NCBI RefSeq assembly: GCF_014168815.1
Contig: NZ_AP021973.1
Location: 124,001 to 188,000, forward strand
DNA from: Klebsiella sp. WP3-W18-ESBL-02
GTDB taxonomy: Bacteria; Pseudomonadota; Gammaproteobacteria; Enterobacterales; Enterobacteriaceae
Reading direction: 5' to 3'
Length of the DNA stretch: 64,000 bases
Position numbers and translations under genes: made by a program. How positions within the stretch are numbered: position 1 is the first letter of the stretch; every line of letters starts with the position of its first letter. The notes beneath the pieces are model-generated. The model saw only the letters and a list, made by a program, of their open reading frames with translations. It made no database searches and was not told the origin of the DNA. This document shows, piece by piece, positions 34,874 through 43,741 of this stretch.

Positions 34874-37800
34874 ATGACGGGTATCGTGCGCATTGAACAA
34901 CCGGTAGAGCGAATTGAACGTTTCCATTCTCTTCAAGGCGGTCAGTACTGGCGGGCAAATGAAGCCATTGCTGAAGAGAACATTGCCGCTTCCGAAGTAC
35001 TGCTGATTGAATCGCTGCGTTGGGTCGACAACAAACTGCATACGGTCATTCTGCGCACCCACCCATCAAAACATGGCCAACACATTCGGTTTGAATATAC
35101 CGATGAATCTGGCCGCACTTGTGGCACTACCCGTAGCTTCACTCAGCACCGCTTTTTGTTTGATGACTTCGTTAACAAATTCACCTTTGCTGCTGACTCG
35201 AAAGAAGTCCGCGAAAGTGAAGTGCAGGCCTGCCAGCAGTTGGCTCAGAAGCTGACCGTTGAACTTTCCGAGGCGATGACAAACCCTGAACGCATGAAAG
35301 AGATCATTGCGGAACGCCTTGAAAAAGAGCAGACAGAAAAAAGCGAGAACAAACTCAATACTCTACCCGCGACGATTGACCAGTACACAAACCTCGCCAC
35401 CGGCCCGTTAGAAAATGCGCTGACATCCGGTGTCAATGAGGAAAGCATTAAGGGAATGATGGAAGCGGCTCGGCATGGACATAAACTGGCCGTCATACAA
35501 TCTGAATGGCTACAAGGTAAGAATAACGAAATTACCAGGGCCGTTCAGGCCGTCGTACCCTATTACCAGGAAATGGCTGCGGCGCAGCTGGCCGCATTCG
35601 AAGAGAGCAGGGAGAACGTTGAATCGCTGATGAAAGGGATTGCGTCTCTGGATCTTTTCATCGGCAAAGATGTTGTCGTCAACACGATAATCAAAGGCAA
35701 TTCAGCCCCGAGCGACATTCCTCTGACATTTGTCCAGAAAAAGCTACTGATGGATGAGGAGCTCGCTGTCTATCTGGATCTGGGAGACTGGTTCGATTTC
35801 ACCAAAGCAGATTTATTCGACCAGGCACTGCAAAAACACCCGGGCCTAATCGAGCAGATTTTCCCGACCCAACGTTGCGTACTGGTTATGGCCGTCACCA
35901 GACGGCACGTCAATTATCAGGATCCGTGGGAGGCTGCGGCCAAAGACTTTCAAAACAGATGTGTCTTCCTGCTGGTACGAGACGGCGAAAATATTTACCA
36001 GGTATGCAGCCCGGTTGAATCTCATCTGGGCGCTCATACGCTGTTCCCTGAACGTGACGAGCAGGACGCGCTTTTTCGCGGTTTTGACGGTTCTCGCATC
36101 ACCTTCCGCGATGTAGCTTACACTGACCGGCTGCGGGCGCATGAAAAGATGGCGCTGCACTATAAACGTTTCCTGATCCTTTGCTGCGGGCTCGACCAGC
36201 GTGAGCGCCTGTTTGGCGAATTCTATGATCGCAGTAGTAACATTAATTTCATCTCGATGGACTTCCAGGAGAAATATTGCCGCTTTATTCATGACGCAGA
36301 TGGAACCGGTCTGTTGAGTGACCCGGAGGCCGATACCAGACCATCGCTGGAGTCCTACATTAAGCAGGCGAACCAGCACCTGCGTTCTGGTTCACGCGTC
36401 TTTTGTGAGTGGAGACAGGTCGTTAATCCGGTTACCGCACCCGGGGCAGCTAAGGATGATTCAGGTAACGGCTACCGGGGACATTCATTCACGGTTGATT
36501 TCGTTAAAAGCCGTAGTACCAGCGTGGCATACCAGAAGAATGAAGAGATCTACGTTGATGTGCCAGTCGTTCAGCACACCTACAGCCGTAATGCGAAGTC
36601 AGACAAACGAGAATTCAATGCCAAGGTATGCCTCTCAAAATTCAGAACCTCTGATAGCCTTGGCTATCTTTGCCTGGACACGGTGAAATCCGCCGATCTC
36701 GAATATTACATTCACAACCGGCGTATCCGGGCTAACCATCTTTATTACATCCGGCTCTTCAAAGAACTTGCGGCACTGCTGAAGCTGGAAGAAACGCATG
36801 AAGAACAATACCGAAGCAAAATGCTGGCGGCTTTAAACGCCGGGAACATCGGTGACGAAAATGACCGGGTTGCGGCTGTAGATAAAACGATTCAGACGTG
36901 GCGCTGCGCAAACCGAGGTGCATCCCTCCAAAGTGGTCTGGAAGATGAGAAGCAATGGAAAGCGCTCCTTGCCATGATGGATTTAATTGCATGGCGAGGT
37001 CATGCAAGCATCCCGCAAATTGAATGCTACTGTGAGCAACTTGGAAACTCTCCTCTACGGCTTGTGGTAATGCCAAACGGCAAACTGGGCCTGTATGTAG
37101 CCCCACGAGCTGAAGAACGAAACGATGCAGCTGAGAAACACAAATGGGCTATACGTGTGGTATTGAGTCTGACGCGTACCGGTGTGAAAGAGGTATCTCG
37201 CTCATGGGCTCTGGTTAACGAACTGAGCGTATCTGAATGCACCCTCAAAGAATGGCCGCTGGTGGATGAGTGGAAAGGGTTAAAGTCTGTATTTGAAAGC
37301 TACGACCGGAAACTTAAAGCTCTGGCAGACATTGAACTGGGCCGTGAGACTCTCAAGCGTCTGAATCCCAGCAACCAGGAAGGTCTGAGCGAGCTGGCAG
37401 AATTGTGGATTAATGCTTTTGAAGAAATGAACTTCTACCGACCGACTGGCGGGATCGTTCAAAAGCCAGTAATGATGATCCCGATTGGTCTTATTGTCGA
37501 CCGTGAGGAGTGGTCATACTTATATCTTGGTACACGCGGCTCTGCGGTCGAGTATATCTATCAGAATCTGAATGATAAGGCACTCAAGGCCCGGGTAGCC
37601 CACCGTCTGATTTCAAATTACGAGGTCAAAGAGGGTAAGCTCGATAATCTTGCCAATAAGAAAACAAGTCTGGGTCTCTTTTGCACAAAACAGCGCCCGG
37701 ACATGGCCCCTTTTAGCGCAGACCGAAACATAGAGACATATGGGCCTGATTTCGGCGTTAACCATGCTGTGCTTACGCATATGGTATCGTTTAAATCGCA

Positions 37801-38251
37801 GATAGCGCTGATTCAGCAAGAGGCAGATCGCGGCTTACACCGTCTCTTCACGATAGCCAGCAACCTGGTCAGTTCAGCCGGGGAGTTGCTTATCGATCAA
37901 CTGCTCGGCGATGCGGCGCGAGATGCAGATGAGCCGGTAGATATTCTTGAGGTGGTTATTAACCCAGCGCCAACCGGTGAACCAGGGGCGAAGCTGAAGA
38001 AGAATGGTGAGACATTCTGGCATAAGCACTGGTGTGATTTGTGTAAGCCAGGAACCGAAGAAAGCCTGGCACTCTCCCACATTCACGCGCCGGATCACGT
38101 CATTACGCGGACTTCGTTCAGTTCCAAGGAGGATGCCATCCTCTTCGTACTCAAGACGATGCCGCAGGCCAGAAAATACGAAAAGGATTTCTTCCGCGAC
38201 AATGATTTCGATGTACCTGATGGGATTATTGAACGGTGGATAGACCGTTAA
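34874..38251 (+). CDS. Very large uncharacterised protein (1125 aa)
   Basis: The start follows GGAG. It is the largest backbone gene in the window. The product is soluble, with a helical region about residues 110-260, a long mixed middle part and a C-terminal metal-like motif (HWCDLC, about residue 1045, with nearby His). No Walker, nuclease or polymerase motif is clear. It has its own promoter module and terminator, so it acts as a single transcription unit. I do not recognise the family. Confidence 0.85.
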   Translation: MTGIVRIEQPVERIERFHSLQGGQYWRANEAIAEENIAASEVLLIESLRWVDNKLHTVILRTHPSKHGQHIRFEYTDESGRTCGTTRSFTQHRFLFDDFVNKFTFAADSKEVRESEVQACQQLAQKLTVELSEAMTNPERMKEIIAERLEKEQTEKSENKLNTLPATIDQYTNLATGPLENALTSGVNEESIKGMMEAARHGHKLAVIQSEWLQGKNNEITRAVQAVVPYYQEMAAAQLAAFEESRENVESLMKGIASLDLFIGKDVVVNTIIKGNSAPSDIPLTFVQKKLLMDEELAVYLDLGDWFDFTKADLFDQALQKHPGLIEQIFPTQRCVLVMAVTRRHVNYQDPWEAAAKDFQNRCVFLLVRDGENIYQVCSPVESHLGAHTLFPERDEQDALFRGFDGSRITFRDVAYTDRLRAHEKMALHYKRFLILCCGLDQRERLFGEFYDRSSNINFISMDFQEKYCRFIHDADGTGLLSDPEADTRPSLESYIKQANQHLRSGSRVFCEWRQVVNPVTAPGAAKDDSGNGYRGHSFTVDFVKSRSTSVAYQKNEEIYVDVPVVQHTYSRNAKSDKREFNAKVCLSKFRTSDSLGYLCLDTVKSADLEYYIHNRRIRANHLYYIRLFKELAALLKLEETHEEQYRSKMLAALNAGNIGDENDRVAAVDKTIQTWRCANRGASLQSGLEDEKQWKALLAMMDLIAWRGHASIPQIECYCEQLGNSPLRLVVMPNGKLGLYVAPRAEERNDAAEKHKWAIRVVLSLTRTGVKEVSRSWALVNELSVSECTLKEWPLVDEWKGLKSVFESYDRKLKALADIELGRETLKRLNPSNQEGLSELAELWINAFEEMNFYRPTGGIVQKPVMMIPIGLIVDREEWSYLYLGTRGSAVEYIYQNLNDKALKARVAHRLISNYEVKEGKLDNLANKKTSLGLFCTKQRPDMAPFSADRNIETYGPDFGVNHAVLTHMVSFKSQIALIQQEADRGLHRLFTIASNLVSSAGELLIDQLLGDAARDADEPVDILEVVINPAPTGEPGAKLKKNGETFWHKHWCDLCKPGTEESLALSHIHAPDHVITRTSFSSKEDAILFVLKTMPQARKYEKDFFRDNDFDVPDGIIERWIDR

Positions 38252-38269
38252 TCATATGCAGTATGAATA

Positions 38270-38308
38270 AAAAAAAGCCCGCTTTAGTCGTTGCAAGCGG
38301 GCTTTTTA
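38270..38308 (+). terminator. Strong bidirectional terminator
   Basis: AAAAAAGCCCGCTT and AAGCGGGCTTTTT pair around a 10-base loop, directly after the 1125-residue gene. Confidence 0.9.
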
Positions 38309-38472
38309 TTTCTTCGCGTTACAGCTGTGGCATCAATTACAAAACGGAACGGCTTGGTGCCGGGGCGAAGAACGGAGAAAGGGATAGGCACGAGGTGGTG
38401 ATAATGTTGCTATTCATATGGGGTATGAATAAGAAACAGCCCACTTGCGAGTACTAAGTGGGCCATTGAGGG

Positions 38473-38796
38473 TCAGGCATAAGACTCAGACAGAGCAGTA
38501 GCGGCTTCAAGCGCCGGTTCAAGCGACAGGCTGTTATCGCTGATAACATTCCATCCCTCATTGCCGTAAACAAAATGGACGTAACCTGCACGTTCAGTTT
38601 CTTCAGGGCGATAAGCATAGAAGTAGTCTTCATCAGTAGAGAACATGGCTTCAACAATACGTTCTACGTTCGTAGAGCGCTTCAGCACAATCTCTTCTGA
38701 GTCGAATACCGAGATGCTATATCCTGCTTCAATCAACCCGGTTGCTGCTGCCCGGGCAATTTCCTGCTCAATACGTTGCCGCTGATCTACGTTCAT
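38473..38796 (-). CDS. Hypothetical protein (107 aa)
   Basis: Start 38796 follows GAGGAG on the minus strand. It is an acidic soluble protein with no recognised domain. It lies downstream of the small HTH gene, with two palindromic sites between them, so it is probably a regulated partner. Confidence 0.68.
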   Translation of the reverse strand: MNVDQRQRIEQEIARAAATGLIEAGYSISVFDSEEIVLKRSTNVERIVEAMFSTDEDYFYAYRPEETERAGYVHFVYGNEGWNVISDNSLSLEPALEAATALSESYA

Positions 38797-38843
38797 GCCT
38801 GCTGCTCCTCGATGGGAAGTGAAGTCGAACACACGAGAAAGCA

Positions 38844-38857
38844 TGAACTATAGTTCA
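38844..38857. promoter_or_regulatory. Palindromic operator, copy 1
   Basis: TGAACTATAGTTCA is a perfect 14-bp palindrome located about 48 bp upstream of the 107-residue gene start. Confidence 0.7.
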
Positions 38858-38875
38858 CATTTAATCAATAAAAAA

Positions 38876-38891
38876 GGGAACTATACTTCAC
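38876..38891. promoter_or_regulatory. Palindromic operator, copy 2
   Basis: GGGAACTATACTTCAC is an imperfect copy of the same palindrome and overlaps the 3' end of the HTH gene. Confidence 0.6.
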
Positions 38892-39079
38892 TTATTCTTG
38901 GTTTTTTTTAATACTGGTAGTCCTGCAAGCGCATCGTTCCAATGCTGCTCGCGTTCCTCATTACCTGAAATATTACTTATCCATCTTTCGGACTTGCCCC
39001 AGCGCTGTGCCAGCGCCTGCCGCGTCCAGCCTTTGCGTTTCATCTCTGCTTTAAATTCATCGCTGGTGGGTTTGTACAT
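38888..39079 (-). CDS. Small HTH DNA-binding protein (63 aa)
   Basis: The product has an HTH segment RQALAQRWGKSERWISNISG (about residues 20-39) and a basic tail, typical of a small Xre/Cro-like or excisionase-like regulator. Three copies of a GAACTATANTTC palindrome lie around its gene, one in its own promoter (39092-39107). It therefore probably controls itself and the 107-residue gene. Confidence 0.75.
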   Translation of the reverse strand: MYKPTSDEFKAEMKRKGWTRQALAQRWGKSERWISNISGNEEREQHWNDALAGLPVLKKTKNK

Positions 39080-39091
39080 AGGTTAATCCAC

Positions 39092-39107
39092 GTGAACTAT
39101 AATTCAC
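39092..39107. promoter_or_regulatory. Palindromic operator, copy 3
   Basis: GTGAACTATAATTCAC lies 13 bp upstream of the HTH gene start, in the position of a promoter, which suggests autorepression. Confidence 0.7.
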
Positions 39108-39222
39108 CTGATAGTACGGTAAGGCTGGTTAAGTAACAACGGGATATCGACGGTCATCTTCCGTTCCCGCACACGGGCCAGTGCTCCTGGCTATACTGAG
39201 TCAAAAATGCGGAGGACACATT

Positions 39223-39747
39223 ATGTTTGAACGTATAAGCAGGTTTTTCGCTGGCGCAACAAAACAGGAGAGGGCGGAACCGTCAGTCTCTATACCTGAA
39301 CCTGTTACTCTTGAGGGTGATAACGCGCCATCAGCTATCGAACATGACAGAAAAATAGTCCATGACAGCAGGGTATTTATACATAGGTCTTTAGGCTTTA
39401 TACTTATGGTATATTCTCCCGAATTATTCAGAAAAGCCATTAATCATGACATATGTCTTGGCTATATATATGGTTATATCATAGCGGCAATAGGTGACGA
39501 CGAAGAGTTATGTAAAGCATCGGAAAATCGTCGATGGGATGTTGTCGCTGCCTATTATCGAAGTTTATTGGATTATTCAGCTGAAGCTTACTATGAGAAA
39601 ACTGTAAACGCGATGGATAATTACCACTTCAAACAAGCAAGAAATGTAAGCGTAATGGATTATCACAAAAACAAAATCAATCCTGATGGCGATAATCATC
39701 ATTTGCGTTTTCTAATGACCGAAATAATTGAAGATAGGGTTGAATAA
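39223..39747 (+). CDS. Hypothetical protein (174 aa)
   Basis: Start 39223 follows GGAGG; the upstream frame to 39181 is not used. A TATACT -10-like box lies at 39193. It is a helical protein with one hydrophobic stretch near residues 55-70 and no recognised domain. Confidence 0.7.
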   Translation: MFERISRFFAGATKQERAEPSVSIPEPVTLEGDNAPSAIEHDRKIVHDSRVFIHRSLGFILMVYSPELFRKAINHDICLGYIYGYIIAAIGDDEELCKASENRRWDVVAAYYRSLLDYSAEAYYEKTVNAMDNYHFKQARNVSVMDYHKNKINPDGDNHHLRFLMTEIIEDRVE

Positions 39748-39755
39748 ATACACGT

Positions 39756-39784
39756 TTCGTCACATGAACGACCTATGGTTTACT
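39756..39784 (+). promoter_or_regulatory. TTCGTCACATG promoter module
   Basis: TTCGTC (39756-39761) and TTTACT (39779-39784) are separated by 17 bp, 34 bp before the ATG at 39819. Confidence 0.55.
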
Positions 39785-39818
39785 GAATATAACGACAACG
39801 AACCATAGGCCAGAAAAA

Positions 39819-40364
39819 ATGACACTTCAAAAAGCCAACGAAAAACGTATTGAAAACTTCCTAGCCAAACAAATTCGTCATAACGGTAAGATTTTATCAA
39901 TGCGTGAATTTATGGATTCACTCATTGCTGACGGCTATAGCCCACGTGCAAAAGCGGAACAGAAAGTAGGACACCCCAGCAGCCGTCAAACCTTTCGCTG
40001 GAACAACGAGCAGCAAAGGGAGCACCAGATTAAGCGAGCTCTGGGGGGTACTGTTCTGAAATATTCAATGGTGTCATCTGACGGCTCATTTTATGACATT
40101 GAAAAAATTGCCTATGATTACGTCATTGAAAAAATGGGCGGGGTTAACGTTAAGCCGGAAACGATGTGTTTTGCGATTTTCAACAGCCCTTCATCATTGC
40201 GGGGCGGGAAGAGAGAGCGCTGTGTAGCTGTCTATAGCCGCACTGTGGCAACAGAGGAACAACGGGTCAGGAGCATGTTATCTACTGACTTCACGCATTA
40301 TGATCTGGTCTGGTTCGGTGAAGCCACTTCCCAGAAGGAAGCGCTGGAACTAGCCGAGGGATAA
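39819..40364 (+). CDS. Hypothetical protein (181 aa)
   Basis: A basic, soluble protein and a single-gene unit between promoter module and terminator. Its central part (RQTFRWNNEQQREHQIKRAL) is rich in Arg and Gln and may contact nucleic acid. It has no recognised domain. Confidence 0.7.
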   Translation: MTLQKANEKRIENFLAKQIRHNGKILSMREFMDSLIADGYSPRAKAEQKVGHPSSRQTFRWNNEQQREHQIKRALGGTVLKYSMVSSDGSFYDIEKIAYDYVIEKMGGVNVKPETMCFAIFNSPSSLRGGKRERCVAVYSRTVATEEQRVRSMLSTDFTHYDLVWFGEATSQKEALELAEG

Positions 40365-40372
40365 TATCAATT

Positions 40373-40406
40373 AGCCACCAAGGAAATAACCGGGGTGGCT
40401 TTTTTG
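40373..40406 (+). terminator. Rho-independent terminator
   Basis: AGCCACC and GGTGGCT pair around a 14-base loop and are followed by TTTTTTGTTTT. Confidence 0.75.
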
Positions 40407-40436
40407 TTTTAAACGATTAAAAATAAGCCAAATCAC

Positions 40437-40465
40437 TTCGTCACAAGCATGTGGGTGGTAATATA
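40437..40465 (+). promoter_or_regulatory. TTCGTC promoter module
   Basis: TTCGTC (40437-40442) precedes AATATA after 17 bp (or TAATAT after 16), 36 bp before the ATG at 40501. Confidence 0.5.
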
Positions 40466-40500
40466 GACATATAGGCAATCACATTCAACTGGAGGCTAAT

Positions 40501-40803
40501 ATGTCAGATTTAATTGCAGCAAGATATGATGAAGTATCAGCTTCCGAGTTTGAAGATGATATGGTTGTCATTGTCATTACCGATGAACAGAGTGAAGATA
40601 TTGAGGTTATTTCAGACCTTGATGATCTTTTCGTTAATACTGAGGTTGTGGTTATTGATGGTGACGCTTTAGAAGTCGACTATGATAACGCTGGATATTT
40701 TTCATCAGAGAATAGCTATGAAGTTTCAGTAGACGATATGTTATTCGACAATACCGTTGGTGAGCAACTTATGGATTGTGGTTTTTTCGGCACTCAAAGC
40801 TAA
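40501..40803 (+). CDS. Highly acidic protein (100 aa), possible DNA mimic
   Basis: The start follows CTGGAGG. More than a quarter of the residues are Asp or Glu, spread along the whole chain, and there is only about one Arg and no Lys. Such composition is typical of DNA-mimic proteins (antirestriction or nucleoid-protein antagonists), but no known family is recognisable. It is a single-gene unit behind its own promoter module. Confidence 0.7.
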   Translation: MSDLIAARYDEVSASEFEDDMVVIVITDEQSEDIEVISDLDDLFVNTEVVVIDGDALEVDYDNAGYFSSENSYEVSVDDMLFDNTVGEQLMDCGFFGTQS

Positions 40804-40833
40804 TAGATACTCGTTATTTATTATCGCGTCCCA

Positions 40834-40862
40834 ATCGTCATGCAGGTGTGGTTATTTATTTA
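40834..40862 (+). promoter_or_regulatory. Degenerate member of the promoter family
   Basis: ATCGTC (40834-40839) is followed by TATTTA after 17 bp. It differs from the core in its first base and is listed as a weak candidate. Confidence 0.3.
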
Positions 40863-40914
40863 CTGAAAAGCCATGTTTTAAATAACAGGCAACGATAATC
40901 TAACAGGAGCGGCT

Positions 40915-41340
40915 ATGAAACTCGAAAACATTAACAAAGAGCAGCAGCTCTATGTTCTTAAATGTGGCTCTATTCTATCAAGCTACGGATTTGATCTCCT
41001 GCATACAAAAGCAACCGCCGTAGCTGACTGGATGGACGTTGAAGCACCAGTAGCTGCACTGGGTACAGAAGAACATTTTGAACAATGTGCAGAACTCATG
41101 CGGCGCGGGCAGGTATATGCTAACGCTTCCCGGAAATGCTGCCCCGGTAATCTTTCCCCCCAACTAATTGGGCTTGAAGGTTGTCGTGTTAGAGTCACTA
41201 CCGATGACGGTGAGGAACGCTGTTTCTGGGTTGCAAAAACGACCGGATGGATGCCGGGTCACCTCGAAGTTCCACGCTCGAATACGGCTTATGGCCACCC
41301 TGCACAAGCGCATTACAAGTCAGTTCAGACTATTCGATAA
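40915..41340 (+). CDS. Hypothetical protein (141 aa)
   Basis: The start follows AGGAG. It is a soluble protein with several Cys (EQCAELM, KCCPGN, GCRVRV) and no recognised domain. It lies just before the iteron field. Confidence 0.7.
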   Translation: MKLENINKEQQLYVLKCGSILSSYGFDLLHTKATAVADWMDVEAPVAALGTEEHFEQCAELMRRGQVYANASRKCCPGNLSPQLIGLEGCRVRVTTDDGEERCFWVAKTTGWMPGHLEVPRSNTAYGHPAQAHYKSVQTIR

Positions 41341-41493
41341 GTCACCGGTGCTCCGATTTCGACATGATGCATACCAACCAGACTCACTACTGTTGTCATC
41401 GACAAGAATGACAACAGTAGTGAGTATCTATGGCTTATCCTCGGAAAACAGCCCATTATTCATGCCTCCCTCTTCCGGTATGGCATAGCTCAC

Positions 41494-42213
41494 ATGGCTT
41501 CAGATAAAAATCAAACCGATAAACTCGCCCGCGATATTAAAGACAAGGTTCTCGCCAGGCCTGCTGGCTCATCAGGAGAACCAGTGGAGTACCGGAGTGT
41601 CCATGAATTTATGACACTAACCCGCACGGGAACCCCTGCTGATGCCCGCCAGTTCCGGCTGGCTGTTAAAGCTAAGGGAATAGCTATCTGGCCTGATGAT
41701 GACCCACGCGTAGGGCAGCAATTTGCACGTGACGGCATTCGCTGGGAAGTTCGTCTGAAGACCTTCCGGCCTGAGAGTCAGGATTCATTTGACGATGACC
41801 TGGATGAGAAAGTCTCACCAAAACGCTTTGGATATCGCCGGTACGGTGCGATGTCCCGTCCTGATCAGAAGAAATTCAGCGACAGGGTATACTTCAACTG
41901 CATGGAGCGGTGTGTCGTCACCGGTGTGAAGACAAAATGCAGGGGAGAAGCAGCACATCTGATTGAGCATCATAAAGCGGGCTCTGACCACTGGAGTAAT
42001 GGCCTGTGGCTTCGGGCAGACATACATCGGTTATACGACAACGGCCTGTGTGTGATTAATCCCAGCACCCTGACAATCCATTTCCACCCCACTATCCTGG
42101 CTAAGGATGACGATCTCATCGCGTATGAAGCTCGGCCAATATTACCGACAAGAAAACCTGTAAACCCTGCCTGGTTAAAATCCCGGTGGGATGAACTTAC
42201 CTGGCCGAAGTAA
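41494..42213 (+). CDS. HNH-endonuclease-domain protein inside the iteron field
   Basis: The 239-residue product has a C-terminal HNH_2-like module: CVVTGVKTKCRGEAAHLIEH, NGLWLRADIHRLYDNGL and NPSTLTIHF. It resembles the module at 12441-13283. No ribosome binding site is clear before the ATG. An inverted iteron pair (about 41388-41425) lies in its promoter region, so Rep1 could control it. A role as nickase or homing-type nuclease is possible but not shown. Confidence 0.72.
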   Translation: MASDKNQTDKLARDIKDKVLARPAGSSGEPVEYRSVHEFMTLTRTGTPADARQFRLAVKAKGIAIWPDDDPRVGQQFARDGIRWEVRLKTFRPESQDSFDDDLDEKVSPKRFGYRRYGAMSRPDQKKFSDRVYFNCMERCVVTGVKTKCRGEAAHLIEHHKAGSDHWSNGLWLRADIHRLYDNGLCVINPSTLTIHFHPTILAKDDDLIAYEARPILPTRKPVNPAWLKSRWDELTWPK

Positions 42214-43317
42214 GCATCGTGTCTGACAACGGTAGTGAGGCCTAATCATTACCGTTGTCGTAGCAAACGGGCTTCAATGCTTGGCTCATTATCGTTGTCA
42301 CCAGTCTGGTCAGCTCATAACTATTGCCATCGGCACTGAGATGCCGTCCTGCGCATCGAACTCACATCCATTGTCACTCGATTTTTGAATCTGCCGGGAG
42401 TGTAACCAGTGACAATGGTAATGATCACCTTCACATAATTAACGAACCGTTACTACTGGTAAGAGGGTGCATGGTCGACAACGGTAATGACAATTAAGGA
42501 AAGTACCTTTCTGTAATGACAACGGTAGTGGCTTAATGGTTAACCCTTGTCTGGTTACCGGCAATCAAGTACAGGAACTATGACAATGGTAGTGAGTCAT
42601 TACCATTGTTATGGCTCATCATACTATCCCTATATACAGCAAGTAGACGGCGTTGCTCACTACCATCGTCATTGGTTGCATGGGTAGCAGAATGTTAGAT
42701 GACAACAGTAGTGATTCTGGTGCTTCACCATCCGCCTGGTGACAACGGTAATGAGTGATCGAGATCACTATCGTTGTCGCAGCGTTCGGTATGGCTACAA
42801 CCGGCAAGTTGTGCCTCGACAATGGTTGTGATCCCGCACTCACTTGATTCGTCATCGCCGGAACGACCCCACTGAAATGTACTTGGAAACGATGACAATG
42901 GTAGAGACTTGAAAAAATCACATCCATTGTCATTGACCAATCAGGTTAGCTACGACAGCGGTTGGACTCATTTCCATTGTCACCGACAGGCCATGTATTC
43001 ATACAACGACAACGGCAGGGAGTGACGCGGTCACTACCACGGTCATTCATCCCGCCCCTCAAGTACGAGCAGACAGTACGGCGAGTGAATCCTTACCATA
43101 GCTACCTGAAAGGCCTGATTAACCTGGAATGCATATGACAACGGTAATGACCAACAGAACTCATTTCCGTTGTCATTGTGCTGGTGGAGCAGTAAGAACT
43201 TGGTCTGAATCATGAATGACAACGGTAGTGAGTATTCTTAGTCAATACAGTGGTCATTCAAATGCGCCGGGAGCAAATGACAGCGGTAGTGAGTCAAATC
43301 ACTCATTACCGTTGTCA

Positions 43318-43610
43318 TTGTGTCATGGGAATCAGCGATAAATCCGTACTGACGATGCCGACAATGGTAGTGAGCGGTATGAGGTCTTCTCCGAGAAGCT
43401 GCTCTGGAGAGTTGTCGATGATGACAACAGCAGTGAGCTGCCAAGACTCATTGCCGATGTCATGGTGTCATGGGTATCAGCGATTTGTCTGTACCGGCGA
43501 TTCCGACAATGGTAGTGAGCGGTGTAAGACCTTCCCTGAGAAGCTGGTCTGGAGAGATGTCGATGATGACAACAGTAGTGAGCTATCTAGTCTCATTACC
43601 ATTGTCATGA
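43318..43610 (+). repeat. 145-bp tandem duplication in the iteron field
   Basis: The segment starting at TGTCATGGGAATCAGCGATA recurs about 145 bp later with TGTCATGGGTATCAGCGATT; both copies contain GACAATGGTAGTGAGCGG (43360 and 43505), GAGAAGCTG and an inverted iteron pair. The two copies differ at scattered sites. Confidence 0.75.
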
Positions 43611-43741
43611 GTGGTCACCCCGCAATGACAACAGTAGTGACCGCGTCACTCAATACCGTTGTCATTAAGCTAAACAGGATTCTCTGACGATGTGCAGGGA
43701 GGGAGGGTTCCAGGCCGTCATCTGACAGCCCGGAGGGAATG

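Larger units (their letters stand above)
41385..43670. repeat. Large field of paired inverted iterons
   Basis: About 22 copies of GACAACGGTAGTGAGT-like units lie on the plus strand and about 17 on the minus strand, with only the HNH gene between. Many form inverted pairs with 4-15 bp between them (for example at 42740, 43135, 43274 and 43566). The 1528 bp from 42214 to 43741 have no credible gene. The same motif occurs in the two blocks upstream of rep1, so Rep1 is the likely binding protein. The field lies downstream of rep1. Confidence 0.85.

Noticed and set aside
42619..43444. Several open frames within the iteron field
   Set aside because: They are made of translated iterons (repeated HYRCH- and NGSE-like peptides) and lack start signals.
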